DNA from: Croceimicrobium sp965656185
GTDB lineage: Bacteria; Bacteroidota; Bacteroidia; Flavobacteriales; Schleiferiaceae
DNA: 64,000 nucleotides
Direction of reading: 5' to 3'
Assembly (NCBI GenBank): GCA_965656185.1
Contig: CBFHJH010000002.1
Location: 310,001-374,000, forward strand
Of the stretch, positions 37,099-45,308 are shown piece by piece. Under the pieces are notes generated by a model. The model saw nothing but the letters and a program-made list of their open reading frames with translations. It made no database searches and was not told the origin of the DNA. Position 1 is the stretch's first letter, and the number at the start of each line of letters is the position of its first letter. The position numbers were made by a program, and so were the translations under genes.

Positions 37099-40000
37099 AT
37101 GAAGCAAGTACTGGAAGTGCTATTCGGTAGAAGGGCAGCACTATTTTATATATTATCCTTTGCGGTGGCGATCGCTGCGGCAACCTTTATTGAGAATGAT
37201 TTTGGCACCGATTCGGCCCAGAAAGTCATCTATCAAGCCTGGTGGTTCGAATTATTGCTCTTGGGTTTCAGCTTGAGCCTGATCAAGAATATTATCGACT
37301 TTAAACTGATCCGCCGCAAAATGTGGTCGGTCCTGCTTTTTCACCTTTCCTTTTTGATCATCATAGTAGGCGCGGCCATCACCCGTTTTAGTGGTTTCGA
37401 AGGCATGATGCACATACGAGAAGGCAATACATCTCGTGTTTTCGTGAGTAGTGAGTCTTATCTCAAGTTCGATTTCCAAAAAGGGGGCCAAAGCTTTTCG
37501 ACTCAAGAGCCCGTGCTTTGGTCCAGTTTAGGGGATAATAATTTTGAGAAATCTTATCAGCTGGGCGATCAGACCGTTTCGATCAAGCTCCTAGACCTGA
37601 TCGTGAATCCGGCTTACGATCTTCGTCCAGTAGCTTCAGGTAAGCCCACCCTAAAATTGGTTTTCGGTGGCGCTAATGGTCGAAATGAATATGCGATCGC
37701 TTATGGGGAGCATTTGGAGATTCAAGGTATTCACTTCAATTTTTCCGACCAGCCGGAAGACCAGGCCTTCAACATTAAACTAAGCGAAAGGGGGCCGCTA
37801 GTGCAAACGGCCCAAGCCTATCAATATATGCGCATGTCAGATCGTAGTACGGATACGATTGCTGCCAACTCTAGCGCTCCTTTGGCGCTACGTAGTTTGT
37901 ATTCTTATGCCGGCCGATCTTTTGTTTTTGGCGATTATTTACCCTCGGCAGAATTGAAAAGATACAGCGAGAGTGCCAAGATCAAGAATGAAAGTAGCAT
38001 TGGACTAGAACTAGCGGTCTCAGTGGGCAATGAACAACAGAAGCTGTACTTGGAAGGATCTAAGGGCTTTTTGGGTGAAAGCAAATCTTTGCAATTCGGG
38101 GATCTAAAAATGGACTTGGCCTATGGCGCTATTTTGCGCCAGCTTCCTTTTGGTATCAAACTATATGACTTTCAAATGGAACGCTATCCGGGTACGAATT
38201 CACCGGCTTCCTACGCGAGCGAGGTGCGTTTGATCGATCGAGAGAAAGGGCTCGAAAAAGACTTCCGCATCTTTATGAATAATATCTTAAATCATCGGGG
38301 CTACCGATTTTTTCAGTCTTCTTATGATCGAGATGAGCAAGGGACCTACCTATCGGTAAACCATGATTTCTGGGGAACTTGGATCTCTTATCTAGGCTAT
38401 ACCCTCCTTACCTTAGGGATGATCTGGACTCTCTTCAGTAAACAAAGTCGATTTAGCTTACTAGCGGATCAAATAAAGCGAATTCGGGCGAAGAGGGCTA
38501 GTTTGGCCCTCGCTATGTTATTCTGTTTGCCCCTCTGGAGCCAAGAGCAATTGCTATCCGATTTACCGCGGGTGGCTCCCGCCCATGCCAAGGCTTTTAG
38601 CGAGGTTTTGGTGCAAGATATTCGTGGGAGAATGAAACCCATGCACACCCTGAGCCGCGAGGTGCTCCGCAAGGTTTACGGTGCCGAATCTTACCGCGGT
38701 CTAGATGCCGAACAGGTGATGCTTTCGGTTTGGGCCGAAAATTCGGCCTGGTATGGAGAAGCCTTGATCAAAATGCCATATCATCCCCGCTTTAAAGAAT
38801 TAGGTTTTTCTGAAAAATACCACGCCTATCGTGATTTCTTTGCCGAAGATGGGGCCTATAAGCTCTCTGCTTTGGTGCAGACAGCCAATAATACCATCGA
38901 TAAAGAGAAGGGTACCTTCGAAAAAGCCCTCCTTAAACTAGATGAAAAAATAAACATCCTTAACATGATGCTTTCGGGCTACCTTTTGCGAATCATCCCG
39001 CAAGAAGGGGACCCGAACCACACCTGGCTCTCCGAACACGGCCACCAAGAACCATCGTCCGGGCTTGCCAGTAAGTTCTTTTCCGCCTATCGGGTATCCT
39101 TATTGCAGGGTTTTGCTCAGGGTGATTTTAGTAGCGCTACCAGTATCATAGAGGAATTAAAAAAGTATCAAAACAAACAAGACCCGACAATTTTACCCTC
39201 AGCTAGCCAGCGTGCTCTAGAGATTCTGCTTAACCAATTAAAGGTCTTTAATCACTTAGCCTTCATATACCTGGTTTTAGGTTTGGCTTTTTTGGCTAGC
39301 TTATTTTTACAGGTCTTTAAGCCGGCACTTTCTTTGAAGCACTTAATGCAGGGCCTGGCTATACTGGTCTTGCTGGCCTTCCTTTTTCACACCTTTGGGC
39401 TGGGCCTCCGTTGGTATGTATCTGGTCGCGCTCCCTGGAGTAATGGATATGAGTCTATGATCTACATCGCTTGGACCGCCACCTTGGCCGGCCTTTTATT
39501 CAGTCGCAGATCGGCAGGTGCGATGGCAGCTACCAATGTTCTGTCGGGCGTGGTGCTGCTCATTGCTTATTTGAGTTATCTCAATCCAGAGATCACCCCA
39601 TTGGTACCGGTGCTGAAATCCTATTGGCTAACCATTCATGTTTCCCTTGAAGCAGGTTCTTATGGCTTTTTAATGTTAGGCGCCATCATTGGGATCATCA
39701 ATTTACTCTTGATGCTATTTTTAAATGATTCGAATAAAAAGCAATTACGTGATGTAATTAGCGAAATGACCAAGATCAGCGAAATGACCCTCATTGGTGG
39801 CCTATTTATGTTGAGCATCGGAACCTATTTGGGCGGGGTATGGGCCAATGAAAGCTGGGGCCGTTATTGGGGTTGGGATGCGAAGGAAACTTGGGCCCTC
39901 GTTTCAATATTGGTCTATGCCTTTATCTTACACATGCGCTTCCTGCCCAAATTGGCCGGTTTATTCGCCTTTAACTTTGCCAGTCTTTTTGGTTTGGCTT

Positions 40001-40164
40001 CTATAATAATGACTTACTATGGGGTAAACTATTACCTCAGTGGTCTGCATTCTTATGCAGCGGGTGACCCGGTGCCTGTTCCTAATTGGGTTTATTATTC
40101 GGTTGCCAGCTTGATGCTTATTAGCGCTATGGCTTTCTGGCGCTTTCGCAAACATCGTATCTAG
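37099..40164 (+). CDS. ccsBA: Fused cytochrome c biogenesis protein CcsBA
   Basis: A 1,021-residue fusion of CcsB/ResB (N-terminal half) and CcsA (C-terminal half), the system II cytochrome c synthase that exports haem and ligates it to CxxCH motifs on the outer side of the membrane. The N-terminal half has several helices and a large periplasmic loop (residues 85-430); the C-terminal half holds the WWD motif near residue 920 (WGRYWGWDAKETW) and His in helices on either side. ATG 37099, 4 bp after the upstream stop, is preferred over a start at 37039 inside it. Placement in an operon with 33 haem sites is functionally coherent. It is the last gene before the phased repeat array. Confidence 0.93.
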   Translation: MKQVLEVLFGRRAALFYILSFAVAIAAATFIENDFGTDSAQKVIYQAWWFELLLLGFSLSLIKNIIDFKLIRRKMWSVLLFHLSFLIIIVGAAITRFSGFEGMMHIREGNTSRVFVSSESYLKFDFQKGGQSFSTQEPVLWSSLGDNNFEKSYQLGDQTVSIKLLDLIVNPAYDLRPVASGKPTLKLVFGGANGRNEYAIAYGEHLEIQGIHFNFSDQPEDQAFNIKLSERGPLVQTAQAYQYMRMSDRSTDTIAANSSAPLALRSLYSYAGRSFVFGDYLPSAELKRYSESAKIKNESSIGLELAVSVGNEQQKLYLEGSKGFLGESKSLQFGDLKMDLAYGAILRQLPFGIKLYDFQMERYPGTNSPASYASEVRLIDREKGLEKDFRIFMNNILNHRGYRFFQSSYDRDEQGTYLSVNHDFWGTWISYLGYTLLTLGMIWTLFSKQSRFSLLADQIKRIRAKRASLALAMLFCLPLWSQEQLLSDLPRVAPAHAKAFSEVLVQDIRGRMKPMHTLSREVLRKVYGAESYRGLDAEQVMLSVWAENSAWYGEALIKMPYHPRFKELGFSEKYHAYRDFFAEDGAYKLSALVQTANNTIDKEKGTFEKALLKLDEKINILNMMLSGYLLRIIPQEGDPNHTWLSEHGHQEPSSGLASKFFSAYRVSLLQGFAQGDFSSATSIIEELKKYQNKQDPTILPSASQRALEILLNQLKVFNHLAFIYLVLGLAFLASLFLQVFKPALSLKHLMQGLAILVLLAFLFHTFGLGLRWYVSGRAPWSNGYESMIYIAWTATLAGLLFSRRSAGAMAATNVLSGVVLLIAYLSYLNPEITPLVPVLKSYWLTIHVSLEAGSYGFLMLGAIIGIINLLLMLFLNDSNKKQLRDVISEMTKISEMTLIGGLFMLSIGTYLGGVWANESWGRYWGWDAKETWALVSILVYAFILHMRFLPKLAGLFAFNFASLFGLASIIMTYYGVNYYLSGLHSYAAGDPVPVPNWVYYSVASLMLISAMAFWRFRKHRI

Positions 40165-40179
40165 CCGATAGTAGGGGGT

Positions 40180-40247
40180 TGAAATTGCCTGATCGGGCAG
40201 GTCCAAGGAGCTGAAGGATATCACCCAAGCTTTTTAGCCCAATTTCA
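40180..40247. repeat. Inverted repeat at the left end of the phased array
   Basis: TGAAATTG (40180-40187) and CAATTTCA (40240-40247) are perfect complements around a loop that holds a CCTG-ATCGGG-CAGG mini-hairpin. It may be the 3' end or terminator of the ccsBA transcript. Confidence 0.5.
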
Positions 40248-40404
40248 GACCTTGCTCGGCAAGCCAAACTTTAAAGCCGATCGGTCTGAGGCGCCTTATC
40301 GTTTCCATCCCTCACTCGATCGTTTTAGGTGCAGGCCCCTGTCGCTTTCTTCAAGGCGACGGCAGCTTTTAACTAGAAGGACAAAGCTTTAGGAGCAGGG
40401 GGCT

Positions 40405-41510
40405 GGAGGTTTTCTCCACCGCTGTGCCGGCTTTCTCCACCGCTTGGTCGACTATGCCTCATGGGGCTGCAGGCTTTCTCCACTGGCCTGCAGGCTTTAT
40501 CAAGCACTCGACCGACTATTGCGCAGGGGTAGAGCGACTATGCCTCAGGGTGCTGCAGGCTTTCTCCACCGCTCGATCGGCTTTCTCCAGCGCTCGAACG
40601 GCTTCTACGCAGGGGCCTGCAGGTTTAGGCGCAAGGGTCTAACCTTTGTTCCTCATCCTGCGATAGGTTTAATCAAGCGTGGTAGCGACTTCCCAGCAGG
40701 GCCATACCCTTTTATACTCAGACCCAGGGCATGAGTGTCGCAAGGGTCGATCGACCAGGAAGGGCCGGGCCGGTGGCTTTATCACCAATGGCGGCATACC
40801 ATGCCTTGCCTTAAAGCCTCTAGGGGGCTGCGCCTAAAGCGATAGCCCTCTGGCCTCTGTCTAGGTTATTTAACTAAAAGCCTTTATTGGCTTGCCTTTC
40901 ACCTAATCTTAAGTCAAACTATCCGGTCCAACATTTGCCTTTTAGGGAACGACCTTACGCGCCTAGGGCAATCTCGCTGCGTTTAGCCCTATACTTGACT
41001 ATGGTCGATGGCTTCCTTGGCCCTGACAGACCATTCTCTGGCTACGGTCGATCGTTTCTGGCACTCTGACAGACCAATCAATTTGAATGGTGGATCGGTT
41101 TTGGGACGATGACAGACCACTAAAATGAGACGAACCACCATAGCAGGAGAAGGCATCGACTATAGCCACGGCTCCGTGACACCAATCATTTAGTCCAAAC
41201 CACCATCAATTTAATGGAAACCACCAATCATTTAAGAGGGTATACCATACCTTGGCCATGGTCGATCGCTTCTTTGGCCCTGACAGACCATTCCGTGCTT
41301 ATGGTCGATCGTTTCCGTGACCCTGACAGACCATACCGTGGCTATGGTCGATCACTCCTTGGCCTATGACAGACCAAATAATTTAGAAGACAGACCATAA
41401 GCGGGGAAAGCACTGACCATAGCCACCTAGACCACCGACCATATCTTTTCAAGGATCGACCATGCCATTGGCCTTATCGACCACCGCGCATGAAAACAGA
41501 GACCATAGGA
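40405..41510. repeat. Degenerate ~21.45-bp phased repeat array
   Basis: Over 1.1 kb of non-coding sequence with unit period 21 or 22 bp. In the first part, units begin GGCTTTC, GGTTTA or GACTAT at 40408, 40429, 40450, 40472, 40493, 40514, 40536, 40558, 40579, 40600, 40622, 40666 and 40687, with typical unit text GGCTTTCTCCACCGCTCGAT. In the second part, GACC occurs at 41029, 41072, 41115, 41286, 41329, 41372, 41393, 41415, 41437, 41458, 41479 and 41501, and ATGGTCGAT at 41001, 41258, 41301 and 41344, with ACGGTCGAT at 41044. All spacings are near-multiples of 21.4-21.5. The region between the two parts follows the period more weakly. It is flanked by inverted repeats and lies between two convergent operons. 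Open frames in it are short (96 residues at most) and shift with each unit. Confidence 0.85.
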
Positions 41511-41522
41511 CCCTAAGTCACA

Positions 41523-41608
41523 GGGCATAGCCTAAGCTGCGGTCCACTATACTTGACCCTATGCTCTACCCAGGCTTAGGCATAAGCCTACCACGGTCTA
41601 AGATGCCC
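41523..41608. repeat. Nested inverted repeats at the right end of the phased array
   Basis: GGGCAT (41523-41528) pairs with ATGCCC (41603-41608), and inside them GCCTAAGC (41530-41537) with GCTTAGGC (41574-41581). The nested stem lies just past the LOG stop codon and may end the uvrA-LOG transcript. Confidence 0.5.
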
Positions 41609-41612
41609 GAGC

Positions 41613-42326
41613 TTAGAAATTGGGCTTTAACATGTATTTCAAATAGAAGTCTTCGATCGCTTCCACCGCTTCGTCGGCGGTATCTACCAAACGGAAAAGG
41701 TCCAGATCATCGGGGCCAATATTATTCTCCGCCTCCAATAAGGTGGTTTTGATCCACTCTAGTAATCCGCCCCAGAATTTTTTACCCACCAATACGATGG
41801 GGAAGCGTCCGATCTTATAGGTCTGGATCAAAGTGAGCGCCTCGAAGAGTTCATCTAGGGTGCCAAAGCCACCGGGCATGACCACAAAACCTTGGCTGTA
41901 CTTAACGAAGATCACCTTGCGCACGAAGAAATAATCGAAGTCGAGGCTCTTATCGGGATCGATAAAGGAGTTGGGCTCCTGTTCCATAGGAAGGTCTATG
42001 TTTAGACCCACCGAATTACCCTTACCTTTCTGCGCCCCTTTATTACCCGCTTCCATTATACCTGGACCTCCTCCGGTAATGATACCAAAACCACTTTGGG
42101 TAAGCTTAAAGGCAATGTCCTCCGCTAGCTGATAATAAGGGTTGTCGGGTTTAGTCCGTGCCGATCCGAAAATGGTCACACACGGTCCTAAACGGGCCAT
42201 GCTCTCGTAACCATTTACGAATTCACTCATGATCTTAAAGATGCCCCAACTATCATTGGTGCGTATTTCGTTCCAGCTCTTAGGCTCAAAGGCCCTTTTT
42301 ACCTGGTCGTCGTTTTTTCCTGTCAT
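41613..42326 (-). CDS. LOG family protein (TIGR00730 Rossmann fold)
   Basis: A 237-residue cytoplasmic enzyme of the LYSINE DECARBOXYLASE-like/LOG group, which cleaves nucleoside 5'-monophosphates (in plants and some bacteria, cytokinin ribotides) to base and ribose 5-phosphate. The diagnostic motifs are GGGPGIMEAGNKGA and PGGFGTLDELFE, the two loops that form the active site. It follows uvrA by 1 bp and is presumably in the same operon. The physiological substrate is unknown in this group of bacteria. Confidence 0.9.
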   Translation of the reverse strand: MTGKNDDQVKRAFEPKSWNEIRTNDSWGIFKIMSEFVNGYESMARLGPCVTIFGSARTKPDNPYYQLAEDIAFKLTQSGFGIITGGGPGIMEAGNKGAQKGKGNSVGLNIDLPMEQEPNSFIDPDKSLDFDYFFVRKVIFVKYSQGFVVMPGGFGTLDELFEALTLIQTYKIGRFPIVLVGKKFWGGLLEWIKTTLLEAENNIGPDDLDLFRLVDTADEAVEAIEDFYLKYMLKPNF

Positions 42327-42327
42327 A

Positions 42328-45150
42328 TTATCTTTTTAACTCCTTGGCTAAGAAGGGAGCGGTAAAGCCTTTGTTTTTTTGCACCATTTCCTCCGGTGTT
42401 CCTTCAAAAATGATCTTTCCTCCCTTCGCTCCGCCTTCTGGGCCAATGTCGATCAAATGATCGGCCAGTTTGATCACATCCATATTATGCTCGATGATCA
42501 ATACAGTGTTACCACGGTCCACTAATTTATCCAAAACTTCCATTAATACCCTCACGTCTTCGAAATGCAGGCCGGTAGTCGGTTCGTCTAGGATATATAA
42601 GGTTTTTCCGGTATCACGCTTACTTAACTCGGTGGCCAGTTTAACTCTTTGGGCCTCGCCACCCGATAGAGTCGTGCTTTGTTGGCCTAAAGTAATATAA
42701 CCCAAACCTACGTCTTGTAAGGTTTTCAGCTTTTGATAGATCTTGGGGATGCTTTCGAAAAAGCTTACCGCGTGGTTTATACTCATGTCGAGCACATCAG
42801 CGATCGATTTACCTTTGTAGCGCACTTCGAGGGTCTCGCGATTAAAGCGTTTCCCTTGGCAGGTTTCGCAATCTACATATACATCGGGTAAGAAATTCAT
42901 TTCGATCACTCGGATTCCCGCTCCTTCGCAGGTTTCGCAGCGACCGCCCTTAACGTTAAAACTAAACCGTCCCGGTTTATAACCTCGCACCTTGGCTTCC
43001 GGTAGGTTGGCGAAGAGATCCCGAATGGAGCTCAGTACGCCGGTATAAGTGGCTGGATTGGAACGGGGGGTACGCCCGATCGGGCTTTGGTCGATATCGA
43101 TCACCTTATCGATCGCATCCAAACCTTTGAGACTAGTATAGGCCAGCGGCTCTTTAACCGATTGGTAGAAATGTTTGCTTATCGCCGGATAGAGCGTTTC
43201 GTTGATCAGGGTAGATTTACCGGAGCCGGAAACTCCCGTTACGACTACCATTTGTCCTAAAGGCAATTTGAGATTCACCTTTTTCAAATTGTTGCCGGTC
43301 GCTCCTTTGAGCTCGATCGACTTGCCATTTCCCGGGCGACGCACCGCGGGCACCTTGATCTCCAGGCTTCCATTGAGGTATTGCGCGGTAGTACTATTGC
43401 TCTTCTGGATTGCGTCTAAATCACCTTGCGCCACGATCTCGCCCCCGTGCCGGCCCGCACCTGGACCAATGTCGAGAATGAAATCGGCTTCCTCGATCAT
43501 ATCCCGGTCGTGCTCTACCACAATAACCGAATTGCCAAGGTCCCGCAGCTCCTTGAGTGATTTGATCAGCTTTTCATTATCGCGCTGGTGCAAACCAATG
43601 CTGGGTTCATCTAAGATGTACAGCACGTTTACCAATTGCGAGCCAATTTGAGTGGCCAGACGGATGCGTTGGGCTTCACCGCCCGAAAGGGACTTGGCCG
43701 GCCGATTAAGACTGAGGTAATTGAGGCCCACATTGAGCAAGAAGCCCGCCCTTACCCGAAGCTCCTTAAGGATCTCGGCACCGATGCGTTTTTGTTGCTC
43801 ATCCATTTTAGACTCGGCTTGCTCCAGCCATTCGGCTAGGGCTTCGATGTCGTAAGAGGCTAGGTCAGAAATACTCTCGCTGCCGATCTTAAAGTGTCGT
43901 GATTCCTTACGCAGGCGATCCCCTTCGCAAGCCGGACAAGTCACCTGATTCATATAAGCCTCGGCCCAACGTTTTATGCTGCGACTTTTGGTTTCTTCAC
44001 TCTGACTCTTTAAGAAATTGACCACCCCTTCGAATTTTAAAGAGTATTTCCGCGTGATGCCCAAGGTTTTATTGGGAACTTCAAAAACCTCGTCCGCTCC
44101 GTAAAGTATAGTGTTTAATCCTTCTTTGGATATGTCTTTTATCGGGGTACTCAGCTTAAAGCCATAACGATCGCCAATGATCTCGATCTGATTGAAGATC
44201 CAATTGGCTTTAAAATCTCCTAAGGGAGATATCCCACCGTTGCGGATGCTTTTTTTAGGATCGGGAATGATTTTAGCTAGATCCACTTCCTGCACCGTAC
44301 CCAGGCCATTACACTTCGGACAAGCCCCTTTTGGACTATTAAAAGAGAAGGTGTTGGGTTCGGGCTCGGGATAAGCTATACCGGTAGTAGGACACATCAG
44401 GTTTCGGCTGAAGTACTGCGGTTTCTCCCCTTCAAAAGGCTGCACCATCAAAATACCTTTGCCCTGTGATAAGGCGGTTTGAATCGATTCTGCTAATCGC
44501 TTTTCGTCTTTGCCATCAATGCGCATTCGATCGATCACCACTTCGATATCATGCGTTTTATAGCGATCTACCCGCATGCCATGGCTAATATCTTTGATCT
44601 CACCATCCACCCTTACTTTTAAGAAACCTTGTTTGGCTACCGAGGCAAATAGTTCGCGGTAATGACCTTTGCGGGAGCGAATGAGAGGAGCGAGAATGTA
44701 AACCCGCTCATCTTGATAACGCTCCAAGATCAAATTCTTGATCTGATCGGTGGTGTAAGAGATCATCTTCTCACCGGTTTCATACGAGAAGGCGGTAGAA
44801 GCTCTGGCGTATAACAAACGCAGGAAGTCATAGATCTCCGTTACGGTGCCCACCGTAGAGCGTGGATTCTTACTGGTGGTCTTCTGCTCAATGGAAATCA
44901 CCGGACTCAAGCCATTGATCTTATCCACATCGGGTCGCTCCATATTGCCTAAAAACTGCCGGGCGTAAGCGGAAAAGGTCTCGATATAGCGCCTCTGTCC
45001 TTCGGCATAAATGGTGTCGAAGGCCAGACTAGATTTACCACTGCCGCTGAGCCCGGTAATTACTACCAACTCATCGCGCGGGATTTCCAGATCGAGGTCT
45101 TTAAGATTGTGTACCCGTGCACCGAGTACTTCGATTTTGTCCGATTCCAA
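42328..45150 (-). CDS. uvrA: Excinuclease ABC subunit A
   Basis: A 940-residue damage-recognition ATPase of nucleotide excision repair, the normal length for UvrA. Two ABC domains each have Walker A (GLSGSGKSSLAFDT near residue 31 and GVSGSGKSTLINE near 640), signature LSGGEAQR and Walker B LYILDEP. Zinc-finger cysteines occur in CPKCNGLG and in the C-terminal pair CETCEGAG ... CETCQGKRF. It loads UvrB on damaged DNA as a dimer. The promoter box lies at 45173-45180; the LOG gene follows directly. No other repair gene is adjacent. Confidence 0.98.
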   Translation of the reverse strand: MESDKIEVLGARVHNLKDLDLEIPRDELVVITGLSGSGKSSLAFDTIYAEGQRRYIETFSAYARQFLGNMERPDVDKINGLSPVISIEQKTTSKNPRSTVGTVTEIYDFLRLLYARASTAFSYETGEKMISYTTDQIKNLILERYQDERVYILAPLIRSRKGHYRELFASVAKQGFLKVRVDGEIKDISHGMRVDRYKTHDIEVVIDRMRIDGKDEKRLAESIQTALSQGKGILMVQPFEGEKPQYFSRNLMCPTTGIAYPEPEPNTFSFNSPKGACPKCNGLGTVQEVDLAKIIPDPKKSIRNGGISPLGDFKANWIFNQIEIIGDRYGFKLSTPIKDISKEGLNTILYGADEVFEVPNKTLGITRKYSLKFEGVVNFLKSQSEETKSRSIKRWAEAYMNQVTCPACEGDRLRKESRHFKIGSESISDLASYDIEALAEWLEQAESKMDEQQKRIGAEILKELRVRAGFLLNVGLNYLSLNRPAKSLSGGEAQRIRLATQIGSQLVNVLYILDEPSIGLHQRDNEKLIKSLKELRDLGNSVIVVEHDRDMIEEADFILDIGPGAGRHGGEIVAQGDLDAIQKSNSTTAQYLNGSLEIKVPAVRRPGNGKSIELKGATGNNLKKVNLKLPLGQMVVVTGVSGSGKSTLINETLYPAISKHFYQSVKEPLAYTSLKGLDAIDKVIDIDQSPIGRTPRSNPATYTGVLSSIRDLFANLPEAKVRGYKPGRFSFNVKGGRCETCEGAGIRVIEMNFLPDVYVDCETCQGKRFNRETLEVRYKGKSIADVLDMSINHAVSFFESIPKIYQKLKTLQDVGLGYITLGQQSTTLSGGEAQRVKLATELSKRDTGKTLYILDEPTTGLHFEDVRVLMEVLDKLVDRGNTVLIIEHNMDVIKLADHLIDIGPEGGAKGGKIIFEGTPEEMVQKNKGFTAPFLAKELKR

Positions 45151-45172
45151 AGGAGAATTTTTAAAATAGAGG

Positions 45173-45180
45173 CAAAAATA
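45173..45180 (-). promoter_or_regulatory. uvrA -7 promoter box (TATTTTTG)
   Basis: Exact TAnnTTTG match on the minus strand, 22 bp before the uvrA ATG. No LexA-type palindrome was recognised beside it. Confidence 0.5.
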
Positions 45181-45308
45181 TCGTCTTTTTAACCATTTCG
45201 CACCCTAAATGGTTTTAAATCATCGTTCACCTTATATTGTGGATTACTTGTGTCAATCACTATGAACTCAGGCCTTAAAGGGCTTACCTTAGCGAATTAT
45301 TGCGTTTT

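Noticed and set aside
40424..41069. Short open frames inside the phased array (60-96 residues)
   Set aside because: They shift frame from unit to unit, carry repeat text and have no family signal, and the 21/22-bp period cannot keep a frame.
40405..41510. CRISPR array
   Set aside because: No constant repeat alternating with unique spacers, the period is 21-22 bp rather than 60-75, units vary throughout, and no cas gene is near.
40405..41510. Plasmid-type iteron replication origin
   Set aside because: 21-22 bp matches the size of some iterons, but there is no replication initiator gene or DnaA-box cluster nearby and the region lies inside a housekeeping chromosome context.
40405..41510. Integron attC array
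   Set aside because: No integrase of the IntI kind, no core/inverse core sites, and no cassettes between the repeats; the only tyrosine recombinase in the window is a housekeeping XerD.
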